A stretch of 23,132 nucleotides of DNA from Avichristensenella sp031550095 (GCA_031550095.1 JAVBOX010000173.1:1-23132), one strand, 5' to 3'; counted from the first letter of the stretch, positions 1-7,308 are shown. Numbers and translations are program-made. Notes: a model not told the origin generated them from the sequence alone.

Positions 1-83
1 CTTCGGCCCTTTGGAATCCCATCATTTTCATCTCACGATGGGTGGTATTTTAACAAGAAAAACAACCGCCCGCAGGCGAAAAT

Positions 84-140
84 GGGATCCTTAAGGGATG
101 AAATCCCTTAAGTGGGGATCCAAGGGGTGAAACCCCTTGG
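84..140. repeat. Tandem pair of GAA-loop hairpin repeats
   Basis: Two consecutive units each begin with GGGATCC (84-90 and 115-121) and run into a perfect hairpin. The first hairpin (90-112) has a 10-bp stem CTTAAGGGAT closed by a GAA loop. The second (120-140) has a 9-bp stem CCAAGGGGT, also with a GAA loop. Stem sequences differ between units but each is perfectly self-complementary, which suggests the structure is maintained. The second unit with its flanks (GTGGGGA before, CCCCTTGGCGTTC after) matches the flanks of the hairpin at 12188-12223. No T-run follows either stem, so these are not typical terminators. I call them a dispersed palindromic repeat. Bases 1-83 hold no gene I can support. 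Confidence 0.7.
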
Positions 141-173
141 CGTTCCTTCGTTCCTGCCGCGACAGCCCCTTCG

Positions 174-230
174 AGCGTGTCGACTTTGTCAACACGCTGA
201 CCACTTTGCGCTAGGGTTAGCGCAAAGTGG
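174..230. repeat. Two adjacent long intergenic hairpins
   Basis: Positions 174-198 form a stem of AGCGTGT plus GAC, with one C-A mismatch and a TTT loop. Three bases later, 201-230 form a perfect 13-bp stem (CCACTTTGCGCTA) with a GGGT loop. Neither is followed by a T-tract. Both belong to the hairpin-rich stretch between the left edge and the stop of the first hydrolase gene. They may act at the 3' end of the minus-strand transcript or be mobile palindromic repeats. Confidence 0.6.
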
Positions 231-274
231 TGGTTGGATTATGTTCATTGACTGCGAAATAGAGACCGCCTTGC

Positions 275-286
275 GCGGAGCTCCGC
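275..286. repeat. 12-bp perfect palindrome GCGGAGCTCCGC
   Basis: A perfect two-fold symmetric 12-mer lies 13 bp beyond the stop codon of the minus-strand hydrolase gene. It could be the core of a weak 3' hairpin or another piece of the repeat mosaic. It has no T-run on either side. Confidence 0.4.
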
Positions 287-299
287 CAGCGAACCTGCT

Positions 300-1190
300 T
301 TATCCTAAAATTCCCTTGAGCGTGTTGAAGAACAGGGGCGGGTCATCGGTAATCACCGAATGGCCTGCCTTCATAAAGGAGACATACTGGGCTTTGCCCC
401 CAAAATCCTTGAGCATCTGCTGAGTCCACGCTTCCGGCACCACCATGTCCAGCTGGCCCTGCAGGATGTGGATGGGGCATTGGATCAAATCCATGCGCCC
501 GTTTCCGGCCTCAACCCCATTGTGGCGGTGAGAGATGTTGAAGTGCGCCAAGGCGTGATCGGTGTCCACAAGGCACCGCTCCTTGAGGGTGGCGGTCAAA
601 TTGGCCTCGTACTCCTCGGCGGTGGGCTGGCGCAGGTTGTAGATCGCCGCGTCCCAGATGGCCCGCATGACCGCCCGATCCTGATTTGCCATGGCATTTA
701 GAGCCGGAATGACCTGCACCGGATCCGCCGCGATGTCCTCCTTGGCGCTGAGGAAATCGGTGAGAATTGGTTGCCCCTTCCCGTCCTTGCGGAACATGGG
801 GTAACCCGTCAGGGGAACGGAATCCAGGAGAACCAACCGAATGACCCGCTCCGGCCAGTCCGCCGCCACTTCCATGGCCACCCCGCCGCCGGTGGACCAT
901 CCCACCAAGGAGAATTTGAATTCGCCCAGGATTTCCAGAAATGCCATGATGTCCGCCGCTAACTCCCGAAGGGAATCGAAAGGCGCAAAATAGCTGCTGT
1001 CTCCAAACCCCCGCAGATCCGGCGCGATGACATGATAGCGGCTTTCCAACGCCTCCATGGTCGTCTGCCAATGAACGGAGGAGCTCATATTGCCATGCAA
1101 CAAAACCACTGTTGGGCCCTGGCCGCATTCCCTATAGGCGATGGTTTCGCCGGAGGGAATGCGGATGTTTAAGACCTGATACTTCTTCAT
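300..1190 (-). CDS. alpha/beta hydrolase (C-C or ester hydrolase type)
   Basis: A 296-residue cytoplasmic alpha/beta-fold hydrolase with the usual family length and no signal peptide. Visible landmarks are the oxyanion-hole HGN motif (residues 32-34), the APDLRGFGDS strand-turn (56-65), the nucleophile elbow G-W-S-T-G-G with Ser99, and a C-terminal KAGHS motif supplying the catalytic histidine. The start is fixed by GGGAGG about 5 nt upstream of the ATG. It begins 18 nt after the thiolase stop and so is almost certainly co-transcribed with it. The fold includes MhpC/BphD-like C-C hydrolases, esterases, thioesterases and haloperoxidase-like enzymes, and sequence alone does not choose between them. 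In this enzyme cassette, hydrolysis of a diketone or a CoA thioester is plausible by inference. A second, clearly different hydrolase is at 3886-4701. Confidence 0.85.
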   Translation of the reverse strand: MKKYQVLNIRIPSGETIAYRECGQGPTVVLLHGNMSSSVHWQTTMEALESRYHVIAPDLRGFGDSSYFAPFDSLRELAADIMAFLEILGEFKFSLVGWSTGGGVAMEVAADWPERVIRLVLLDSVPLTGYPMFRKDGKGQPILTDFLSAKEDIAADPVQVIPALNAMANQDRAVMRAIWDAAIYNLRQPTAEEYEANLTATLKERCLVDTDHALAHFNISHRHNGVEAGNGRMDLIQCPIHILQGQLDMVVPEAWTQQMLKDFGGKAQYVSFMKAGHSVITDDPPLFFNTLKGILG

Positions 1191-1208
1191 GGATACCTCC
1201 CGCGCAGG

Positions 1209-2411
1209 CTATACGCGCTTGAGAATGACCGCCGTGCCCATGCCGCCGCCGATGCATAGCGACGCGATGCCATAGGTGGCCCCCTTCGCCTGAAGCAAGT
1301 GGGTCAGGGTCACCGCGATGCGGGAGCCGGATGCTCCGACCGGATGGCCGAGGGCAATGGCGCCGCCGTTCACATTGGTTCGGGCCATGAGCGCCTCCAT
1401 GGAGACGCCATGCTCCCGGGCCAGTTCCATCATCACGCCCAGAGATTGGGCGGCAAAGGCTTCATTCAGTTCGATATATTCCATTTCGTCCAAGGTTTTT
1501 CCTGCCATTCTCAGCGCTTCTCGAATGGCCGGCACCGGGCCCAGGCCCATGACATTGGGTTCCACGCCACCCTGACCAAAGCCGACAATCTCCGCCAAAG
1601 GCGTCAGGGCATATTTCTCCGCCATCTTCTCGGAGGCGATGAGCACAAAGGCCGCGCCGTCGTTGATGCCGGAGGCGTTGCCCGCCGTGACCGTGCCATC
1701 CTTTTGAAAGGCCGGGCGCAGGGTGGCCAGCTTTTCCGGGGATGTCTTTCGGTTGGGATATTCATCCCTATCAAAGACAATTTCTTCTTTCCGCAGCGTC
1801 ACCGTGATGGGCACAATTTCATCCTTGAACGCGCCGGCATCCACCGCGGCGATGGCCTTCTGCTGGGACGCGAAGGCGAAGGCATCCTGTGCCTCCCGTG
1901 GGATGCCGTACCGTTTGGCCACGGTTTCGGCGGTGATGCCCATGTGCTGCCCGTCAAAGGCGTCGGTGAGGGCGTCGTAGACCATGTGGTCCACCAGCTG
2001 CTGGTTGCCCAAACCAAGGCCCGTACGGGCGCCGCTGAGGAGATAGGGCGCACGGCTCATGTTCTCGGTTCCTCCGGCGATGTAGAGCTCGCCAAGGCCC
2101 GCCATGACGCCCGTGGCAGCGATCATCATGGCCTTCATGCCGCTGCCGCACGCCATATTCAGGGCGTAGGCGGGCACCTCAATGGGGACACCCGCCCCGA
2201 TGGATACCTGTCGGGCGATGCCCTGCCCCGTGCCCGCGGGCAGAATGTTGCCCACGATCACCTCGGTTAGCGCCTCTCCGGGCACGCCCGTGCTCTTCAG
2301 AATATCTCGGGTGACTGCGGCGGCGAAGGTGGGCGCGGGAACGGTGGAGAGGGTTCCGTTGAAGCTGCCGATGGCGGTGCGTTTGGCGGCTACGATGAAA
2401 ATCTTGCGCAT
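1209..2411 (-). CDS. Acetyl-CoA acetyltransferase (thiolase)
   Basis: A 400-residue thiolase, close to the roughly 393 residues usual for the family. It starts with the typical strand MRKIFIVAAKRTAIGSFNG. The acylated nucleophile is Cys88 in NMACGSGMKAM. Near the C-terminus it carries the NxNGGAIALGHPxGASG signature with the active-site His and the CIGGGMGTA loop with the second catalytic Cys. The enzyme interconverts acetoacetyl-CoA and two acetyl-CoA, or cleaves longer 3-ketoacyl-CoAs. The reading frame stays open upstream to 2624, but the ATG at 2411 is preceded by AAAGGAG at good spacing and matches the family N-terminus. It is divergent from the TetR gene 82 bp away and followed by the hydrolase gene in one operon. 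In this context it probably performs the last, acetyl-CoA-releasing step. Degradative versus biosynthetic direction is not decided by the sequence. Confidence 0.93.
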   Translation of the reverse strand: MRKIFIVAAKRTAIGSFNGTLSTVPAPTFAAAVTRDILKSTGVPGEALTEVIVGNILPAGTGQGIARQVSIGAGVPIEVPAYALNMACGSGMKAMMIAATGVMAGLGELYIAGGTENMSRAPYLLSGARTGLGLGNQQLVDHMVYDALTDAFDGQHMGITAETVAKRYGIPREAQDAFAFASQQKAIAAVDAGAFKDEIVPITVTLRKEEIVFDRDEYPNRKTSPEKLATLRPAFQKDGTVTAGNASGINDGAAFVLIASEKMAEKYALTPLAEIVGFGQGGVEPNVMGLGPVPAIREALRMAGKTLDEMEYIELNEAFAAQSLGVMMELAREHGVSMEALMARTNVNGGAIALGHPVGASGSRIAVTLTHLLQAKGATYGIASLCIGGGMGTAVILKRV

Positions 2412-2435
2412 GGTAATCTCCTTTCGAAAATATGT

Positions 2436-2464
2436 TTGCTTCGCGTCGATGGGTGCGCTATAAT
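2436..2464 (+). promoter_or_regulatory. Sigma-A promoter of the TetR regulator gene
   Basis: The -35 box TTGCTT (2436-2441) is separated by 17 bp from a perfect -10 box TATAAT (2459-2464). Transcription would start near 2471, followed by GGAGG at 2484-2488 and the ATG at 2494. The -35 matches consensus only in TTG. Confidence 0.6.
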
Positions 2465-2468
2465 CGCA

Positions 2469-2483
2469 GCATCCCGACGATGC
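2469..2483. promoter_or_regulatory. Inverted repeat, candidate TetR autoregulatory operator
   Basis: GCATC and GATGC arms are separated by CCGAC and centred about 12 bp downstream of the -10 box of the regulator gene. TetR-family repressors commonly bind such sites in the divergent region next to their own gene. The arms are only 5 bp, and this sequence does not resemble the ATGAC-N6-GTCAT sites at 7162 and 7358, so the assignment is tentative. Confidence 0.3.
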
Positions 2484-2493
2484 GGAGGAACGT

Positions 2494-3102
2494 ATGCCAA
2501 CAGAAACTTTTTTTAACCTTCCCGCTGAAAAGCAAGAGCGCATTCTCGCGGCCGCTGTTCGGGAATTTGGCGCCCGGAACGTACAGGAGGGAAACCTGTC
2601 CAACATCGCGAGGGATGCCGGCATAGCCCGGGGCAGCTTGTATCAGTACTTTCCTTCCAAGGACGATCTGTATGTTTACCTGTTCGATACATTGCGGGCA
2701 AGGCGGTCCGAATACGTCAAGCCTGCCTTTGAGCTGTATAAAAAAGCGCCGTTTCTCAGCTTCTTTGAGGAATTCTACCTCAGGGACAGCGAATACCTGA
2801 TGCAGAACCCATCCCATATCGCTTTGGGTCAACAACTCTATTCCAACGCCCTTGGGGTTTCCCGGGGCCTGATCCACCGGCTTCAGTCCCGCTACCGGGA
2901 GATTTTCCTCATTGGCATCGATTTTGACAAAGAGAAGGGAGAAATCAGTCGGGAGGTGGACGCCTCAACATTGGCGGATCTCTGCACCCACTTTGTCACG
3001 GATATCTTCATTTTCCAGAGCGTCTACACCCAATTTTCCATGGCCAATATCCGGGAACACTGCCAAAGGACGCTGCGGATCATCGAGTTCGGAATTCACT
3101 GA
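2494..3102 (+). CDS. TetR/AcrR-family transcriptional regulator
   Basis: A 202-residue protein with the standard TetR layout. An N-terminal three-helix DNA-binding domain (residues about 13-60) contains the helix-turn-helix and the hallmark ARGSLYQYFPSKDDL segment. It is followed by an all-helical ligand-binding and dimerisation domain with no close signature I can name. The start is supported by GGAGG 5 nt before the ATG and a promoter at 2436-2464. The gene is divergent from the thiolase operon and convergent with the dehydrogenase gene, with only 22 nt between stops. This position makes it the obvious local regulator for the enzyme cassette, and perhaps for the transporter through the palindromes at 7162 and 7358. 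TetR proteins next to acyl-CoA enzymes often sense acyl-CoA or the pathway substrate. The ligand here is unknown. Confidence 0.9.
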   Translation: MPTETFFNLPAEKQERILAAAVREFGARNVQEGNLSNIARDAGIARGSLYQYFPSKDDLYVYLFDTLRARRSEYVKPAFELYKKAPFLSFFEEFYLRDSEYLMQNPSHIALGQQLYSNALGVSRGLIHRLQSRYREIFLIGIDFDKEKGEISREVDASTLADLCTHFVTDIFIFQSVYTQFSMANIREHCQRTLRIIEFGIH

Positions 3103-3124
3103 ACAAGCCGATTCGTGCCCTCGA

Positions 3125-3850
3125 TCAGAGCCGCATCCCGCCGTTGACGGACAGGGTGTGCCCTGTCACGTAGCTGGATTCCTCCGAGGCGAGGAACAGC
3201 GCTGCGTTGGCGATTTCCTCCGGCTGCCCCAAGCGGCCCAGCATGGTCATTGCTTTGAACTTATTCAAGAGATCCTCTGGGACGGTCTTGAGGATGTCGG
3301 TCATCACATATCCGGGGGCGATGGCGTTGACCCGGACATTGGCGCCTTTTCTAGCGAATTCCTTTGCCCATGTCTTGGTCATGCCGATGACGCCCGCCTT
3401 CGTGGCGGCATAGTTGGTCTGGCCGATGTTGCCATACTCACCCACCACGGAAGAGATGTTGACGATGGAACCGTATCCCTTTTCCATCATGGCAGGCGCC
3501 ACTTCCCGGGTCACGTTGAATACGCCTTTCAGGTTTACATCGATGACAGCGTTCCACATATCATCGGTCATCTTCTGCAAAAGCCCGTCCTTTGTGATCC
3601 CCGCGTTGTTCACCAGGATGTCAATCTTGCCGTATTTTTGAAGGATGGCCTCGGCCACCGACTTGCACTGAGCCGCGTCCGTCACATTCAGCTCCATGTA
3701 CTCCACGCCTTGGGCCTCATAGGTCAGGGGGCGCATATCCGCCGCGATGACCTTCGCCCCTTCCTGGGCGAAACGGGCGCAGCAGGATGCCCCGATGCCT
3801 GACGAGCCTCCCGTTACCAGCGCGACTTTACCTTCCAACCGCAATGCCAT
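3125..3850 (-). CDS. SDR-family 3-oxoacyl / 3-hydroxyacyl-CoA dehydrogenase (FabG/PhaB-like)
   Basis: A 241-residue classical short-chain dehydrogenase. The Rossmann motif TGGSSGIG spans residues 13-20, NNAG 81-84, and the catalytic set is Asn106, Ser133/134, Tyr147 and Lys151 (YAATK). The stretch TKDGLLQKM...WNAVIDVNLKGVF is characteristic of FabG and acetoacetyl-CoA reductases. Asp38 at the end of the second beta strand (AADMR) usually signals preference for NAD(H) over NADP(H). That fits a catabolic 3-hydroxyacyl oxidation better than NADPH-driven synthesis; this is inference. AAGGAG precedes the ATG. It is the last gene of the four-gene operon led by the KAS III-like enzyme, 35 nt after the hydrolase. 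With no acyl carrier protein or other fab genes nearby, a housekeeping fabG role is unlikely. Confidence 0.88.
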   Translation of the reverse strand: MALRLEGKVALVTGGSSGIGASCCARFAQEGAKVIAADMRPLTYEAQGVEYMELNVTDAAQCKSVAEAILQKYGKIDILVNNAGITKDGLLQKMTDDMWNAVIDVNLKGVFNVTREVAPAMMEKGYGSIVNISSVVGEYGNIGQTNYAATKAGVIGMTKTWAKEFARKGANVRVNAIAPGYVMTDILKTVPEDLLNKFKAMTMLGRLGQPEEIANAALFLASEESSYVTGHTLSVNGGMRL

Positions 3851-3885
3851 AAATCTGCTCCTTCCACATGTTGCTTTTTGATTTC

Positions 3886-4701
3886 TTATAGAACTTTGAC
3901 TTCGCCGGATTGCATCAGGAAGCCCAGCACAGCCGCCGTGAACTCCGCGGGCTTTTCATACATGGAGGCGTGGCCGGCGCCTTTGATGATGAGATGTGCC
4001 GAACCTGGAATGCTTTGGGCGATGTACTCCTGCTGGTAGAGGGGCGTCACGTGATCCTCATCCGCGGAGATCACGAGGGTTTTCGCCCTGATATGGGATA
4101 GCTTTTCCCGGGCGTCATGGGTTTCCGCCGACCGGGTAAGCCGCGCAAACCCGTCGTAAACCCTTGGTGTAAACACCCGGACGAACAGTTCCTCCCGGGC
4201 GGAGGCCCATTCGTAGTTCTCCTCGTAAAACCTGGGGGAATACACGATGGGGATGCAGGTCTTGAAAAACTGATGGCCGTCATAGCTCTGGATCGCGTAA
4301 AGCCAGGAGCGGCCGATGTCCCGAAGCCAAGGGGTGGTGTTGGCGCATGTATGGGCCAGGATGAGCTTGCCAACCCGCTCCGGATAATCCGCCGCCAGAT
4401 GCAACAGCACTTCGCCCCCATAGCTGATGCCCAAGAGGTCGGCGGTTTTCAGCCCCAGATGATCCATGAGCCCGACGACGGCCTCCGCCTGAAGCAGCTG
4501 GGTGTATTCGTGATCCAAATGGGCGCTTTTGCCCTGATCCAAAAGATCCATCAGGATGAGCTGACAGCGCTTTGAGAATTCCGGTACGAAAGAAGCCCAG
4601 GAACCGCATGACATGAAAATGCCGTTGAGCACGATGAAGGGGTCCCCTTGCCCATGGATCTCATAGTAAACTTCGCTGCCCCTGAAATCGTAGGTTGCCA
4701 T
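3886..4701 (-). CDS. alpha/beta hydrolase
   Basis: A 271-residue alpha/beta hydrolase. Seen in the sequence are an oxyanion segment LNGIFMS (25-31) with Asn in place of the more common His-Gly, the nucleophile elbow G-I-S-Y-G-G with Ser93, an acid in SADEDHVTP, and the histidine in KGAGHASMYEKP. The open frame extends to 4824, but the ATG at 4701 has AGGAAG upstream and begins the recognisable N-terminal beta hairpin, so I chose it. The LNG oxyanion motif and GISYGG elbow distinguish it from the GWSTGG hydrolase at 300-1190, so the two probably act on different intermediates. It lies 58 nt after the CoA-transferase in the same operon. Candidate reactions are hydrolytic C-C cleavage of a beta-diketone, lactone opening, or thioester hydrolysis. 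None can be proven here. Confidence 0.85.
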   Translation of the reverse strand: MATYDFRGSEVYYEIHGQGDPFIVLNGIFMSCGSWASFVPEFSKRCQLILMDLLDQGKSAHLDHEYTQLLQAEAVVGLMDHLGLKTADLLGISYGGEVLLHLAADYPERVGKLILAHTCANTTPWLRDIGRSWLYAIQSYDGHQFFKTCIPIVYSPRFYEENYEWASAREELFVRVFTPRVYDGFARLTRSAETHDAREKLSHIRAKTLVISADEDHVTPLYQQEYIAQSIPGSAHLIIKGAGHASMYEKPAEFTAAVLGFLMQSGEVKVL

Positions 4702-4759
4702 GGGTGCTTCCTGTGGTGGAATACCCGTGAATTTCGGAACGTTTCTTGTCCTCTGGGCG

Positions 4760-6073
4760 TTATACCCAATACAGCAACTCCCTGGCGGCTGCCCGGAGCT
4801 CTTCACGGAACTTGGGATGGGCAATGGAAATCAATGCTTCGGCCCTGGCCCGGACGCTCAGTCCCTTGAGGCGGACGATGCCGTATTCCGTTACCACATA
4901 GTCCACATCGTTGCGGCTTAGGGATACCGCCGCGCCAGGCTTGAGCATGGGCACGATCTTGGAGATCTCCTCTCGCTCGCCGGTCTTTGGGTTTTTCACA
5001 TGCGCTGTGGAGTACAGGGCGATGAAAGAGCGGCCGTTTTTGCTCTTTTGAGCGCCGGTGGCCGTGTCGCTCTGGCCGCCTGTGCCGGAGTACTGGGTGC
5101 TTCCGATGCTCTCAGAGCAGCACTGGCCGGTCAGGTCCACCTCGATGGTGGTGTTGATGGAGACTTGATTGTCATTTCGGGCGATGACATTGGGGTCGTT
5201 GACGAAGGAGCCGGCCCGGATCAGCACATCCGGATTGTTATGGAGGTAGGCATAGAGCTCCGGCGTTCCCATAGCGAAGCAGCAGACGCTCTTGCCCGTG
5301 TCCATCTGCTTCCGGCTGTTGTCAATGGCGCCGGACTGGATGAGGCGCATGATGCCGGTGGTCATCATCTCCGTATGGACGCCGAGATGGCGCTTGTGCC
5401 TGATGAACTCACAGACGGCGTTGGGAATGCCCCCGATGCCGATTTGAATGCAGTCCCCGTCCTGGATGTGGTCGGCGATGAACTTGCCGATGCCTTGATC
5501 CTTCTCGTTGGAGGGCACATCCGGGAATACCGGCAGGCTGTAATCCGCCTCAATGAGGTAATCAATCTCCTCAAAGCGCAGTGCCGCGTCGCCGCTGATC
5601 CTGGGGATGTTGGGGCTGATCTCCAGGATAACAATGTCCGCCTGCCGCGCCGTATCCACTTCATAGACATTGGAGCAGGAGATATGGACATCGCCGTTTT
5701 CGTCCGGCATGGCCGCGGAAGCGATGAAAATATTGGTATGGACGGTGGCGTTCCGCTTTGTCCCGGCAAAATGCAGGTTGTTAGGGATGAAGGATACCTG
5801 CCCCGTGGCCTGAAGCTTCCGCAGCAGCGGGGTATAGAACCAGCTTTCCACATGGAACGCCTTGAAGTATTCGGGATTTGAGAGGTATTCTCCCGGCACG
5901 GTGGGCAGGCAGTCGGTGATGGTGACATCCTTCACCTTTCCCGCGATCCGGTGCAGGTTTGTCAGGAATTCATAGGGCTCCGCGGCCGCCATGCCCACGG
6001 TGATCATGCTGCCGTTCTGGACCAGATCCAGGGCCTGATCCACAGAGATCACCTTGGATTTGTAGTCAAACAT
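4760..6073 (-). CDS. Acetyl-CoA hydrolase / 4-hydroxybutyrate-type CoA-transferase
   Basis: A 437-residue protein of the Cat1/AbfT family, matching the usual length. It moves CoA between acetyl-CoA (or another acyl-CoA) and a carboxylic acid through a glutamyl-CoA thioester. Motifs seen are GIGGIPNAV (212-220), which forms the oxyanion/CoA loop, the probable catalytic Glu235 in GVHTEMMTTG, and the C-terminal domain signature SGTGGQSD (329-336), followed by TEYGIVRLKG. The N-terminus MFDYKSKVIS with GGAGG upstream sets the start at 6073. The frame remains open to 6148 but without a better site. The start overlaps the stop of the upstream KAS III-like gene by 8 nt, implying translational coupling. 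Its likely job is to activate a carboxylic acid substrate or product with CoA taken from acetyl-CoA. The acceptor is unknown. Confidence 0.92.
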   Translation of the reverse strand: MFDYKSKVISVDQALDLVQNGSMITVGMAAAEPYEFLTNLHRIAGKVKDVTITDCLPTVPGEYLSNPEYFKAFHVESWFYTPLLRKLQATGQVSFIPNNLHFAGTKRNATVHTNIFIASAAMPDENGDVHISCSNVYEVDTARQADIVILEISPNIPRISGDAALRFEEIDYLIEADYSLPVFPDVPSNEKDQGIGKFIADHIQDGDCIQIGIGGIPNAVCEFIRHKRHLGVHTEMMTTGIMRLIQSGAIDNSRKQMDTGKSVCCFAMGTPELYAYLHNNPDVLIRAGSFVNDPNVIARNDNQVSINTTIEVDLTGQCCSESIGSTQYSGTGGQSDTATGAQKSKNGRSFIALYSTAHVKNPKTGEREEISKIVPMLKPGAAVSLSRNDVDYVVTEYGIVRLKGLSVRARAEALISIAHPKFREELRAAARELLYWV

Positions 6074-7121
6074 GGGAATCCTCCTTCGCGCCTGCCTGGC
6101 CCCAGCGGATGCAGGTGGACGCCCATACATAGCCGATGCCGGCGGCAATCATGGTGACCAGGGTACCCTCCTTTATTTTGCCGGTCTCCAGCCCGATGGC
6201 CAGGGAGAGTATTTGGTCGATTTGCCCGATATGGCCGTAATTCTCCAAATAGGTGGTTTGCTCATTTGTGAGGCCCAACTCCCGCACCATGGCGTCGTGC
6301 TGGGAACGCTTGAAATGCAGAATGGCCAAGTATCCGATATCCTTCCGGGTCAGGCCGCCGCTCTTCCGCAGGGATTCGTCGATGCAGCGGAACCAGTTGG
6401 ATATGGAGACCTGATTGAGCCTGTCCTTCATGTGAACGGGGTTCATGAGGCGGAGGGACTTATAACCCTCCTCAATGTTTTCGCTGGTAAAAGGCTTGCT
6501 GATGCCGCCGATTTCCACCCCGGCGTCCCAGGCCAATGTGCCATCGCCGATCAGGTGGCTGCCCAGCACCAGATTTCTTCCCAGATCCCTTTGGAGGAGC
6601 AGGGCCGCGGCGCCCGCGCCTAGGTTGTACATCATGGACATGTTCTTGTCCATGAAATCCACAAAATCCCCGTTGCGGTAGCCCCCAACGATGAGAATCG
6701 TCTTGATTTCCTCATCGGCAATGAGCATGTCTTTGGCCATTTTGATGGCGGCACAGGTGGTGCAGCAACGGTTCTGCACATCGATGCCCCAGGCGTTGTC
6801 CGCGCCGATTGCCCCTTGGATGTAGGTGGCCGAGGTGGTGAGGGGGTATTCCTTCCATTCTTCGCCAATGCAGAGAATCACGTCGATGGCCCTGGGGTCA
6901 AGCCCTGTCCGCCGCAAAGCGTCCAGTGCCGCCCGTGCGCCCATAGCCTGGGTGCCGTCCGCCGGGCCTGGGACGATCTTTTGAAGAATGCCAAGCTTTT
7001 CCCGAACCGCCTCCTCAGACCAGAAGCCGCCGGTTGCCTTTGAGATATCCGCCGCGGTCATGGCGGCTTCAGGCAGATAGAGCCCGTAGCCGAGTATGCC
7101 GACGCTGTGTGGCTGCATCAT
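6066..7121 (-). CDS. KAS III-like (thiolase-superfamily) condensing enzyme with altered active site
   Basis: A 351-residue thiolase-fold protein related to FabH and HMG-CoA-synthase-like enzymes. The N-terminus VGILGYGLYLPE is typical. The nucleophile is probably Cys119 in DVQNRCCTTCAA, aligned by eye with FabH DVAAACAGF. The histidine is His269 in AILHFKRS, where FabH has PHQAN. The residue corresponding to the third catalytic member, Asn in GNTS, appears to be His297 in YGHIGQID. A Cys-His-His arrangement is therefore likely, unlike decarboxylating KAS III. The first ATG of the frame is at 7196. AGGGAG sits 9 nt before the ATG at 7121, which I prefer; 7127 and 7148 remain possible. It heads the operon with CoA-transferase, hydrolase and dehydrogenase. 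It may condense or cleave acyl-CoAs without an acyl carrier protein. It is not a housekeeping fabH on this evidence. Confidence 0.82.
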   Translation of the reverse strand: MMQPHSVGILGYGLYLPEAAMTAADISKATGGFWSEEAVREKLGILQKIVPGPADGTQAMGARAALDALRRTGLDPRAIDVILCIGEEWKEYPLTTSATYIQGAIGADNAWGIDVQNRCCTTCAAIKMAKDMLIADEEIKTILIVGGYRNGDFVDFMDKNMSMMYNLGAGAAALLLQRDLGRNLVLGSHLIGDGTLAWDAGVEIGGISKPFTSENIEEGYKSLRLMNPVHMKDRLNQVSISNWFRCIDESLRKSGGLTRKDIGYLAILHFKRSQHDAMVRELGLTNEQTTYLENYGHIGQIDQILSLAIGLETGKIKEGTLVTMIAAGIGYVWASTCIRWGQAGAKEDSHV

Positions 7122-7161
7122 GCGCATCCGCTCCCTTGTAAAACTCATATCCGTTAGTAAT

Positions 7162-7177
7162 ATGACGCCAATGTCAT
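7162..7177. promoter_or_regulatory. Palindromic operator copy 1 (ATGAC-N6-GTCAT)
   Basis: The sequence is ATGACGCCAATGTCAT. It lies between the minus-strand promoter at 7187-7215 and the KAS III-like gene, about 10 bp past the -10 box, a position where a bound repressor would block initiation or escape. It shares 13 of 16 positions with copy 2 at 7358-7373. Confidence 0.65.
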
Positions 7178-7186
7178 TTTGGATCA

Positions 7187-7215
7187 AGTATAGCATGGCG
7201 GTTTTTGGAATTCAA
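7187..7215 (-). promoter_or_regulatory. Promoter of the KAS III / CoA-transferase operon
   Basis: On the minus strand TTGAAT (7215-7210) is followed after 17 bp by TATACT (7192-7187). Predicted transcription start is near 7180, just before operator copy 1. A second, farther minus-strand candidate, TTGACA (7293-7288) and TATAAT (7268-7263), has a 19-bp spacer and is less likely to be the main promoter. Confidence 0.6.
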
Positions 7216-7308
7216 GACGGTTGAAGAAAAAATATGCGGCGAACGCGCAAAAGTTATGGTGAATTATAGAATTAATTGATAAGTATTTGTCAAATGATTT
7301 ATTCTATG

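Noticed and set aside
18..50. Rho-independent terminator at the left edge
   Set aside because: CCCATC and GATGGG can pair, but the stem is 6 bp with a 13-nt loop and the T-run begins several bases later. Too weak to call.
84..230. CRISPR array
   Set aside because: The repeats are hairpins of differing sequence and irregular spacing, with only two similar units and no spacers or cas genes.
112..423. Plus-strand open frame of 103 codons at the left end
   Set aside because: It runs through the hairpin repeats and into the antisense of the hydrolase gene, has no convincing ribosome binding site and no recognisable protein features.
511..1128. Other long overlapping frames opposite or within the enzyme genes (for example here and at 12480-13586, 13504-15117)
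   Set aside because: They overlap well-supported genes in other frames, have no ribosome binding sites, and translate to low-complexity Gly/Arg/His-rich sequences typical of GC-rich antisense shadows.
2412..2624. N-terminal extension of the thiolase frame
   Set aside because: The extension overlaps the regulator gene and its promoter and has no thiolase homology. A good ribosome binding site precedes the ATG at 2411.
7263..7293. Second minus-strand promoter (TTGACA, 19 bp, TATAAT) for the KAS III operon
   Set aside because: Both boxes are perfect but the 19-bp spacer is long and the site is far from operator copy 1. The closer TTGAAT-17-TATACT explains the layout better. It could still be a secondary promoter.
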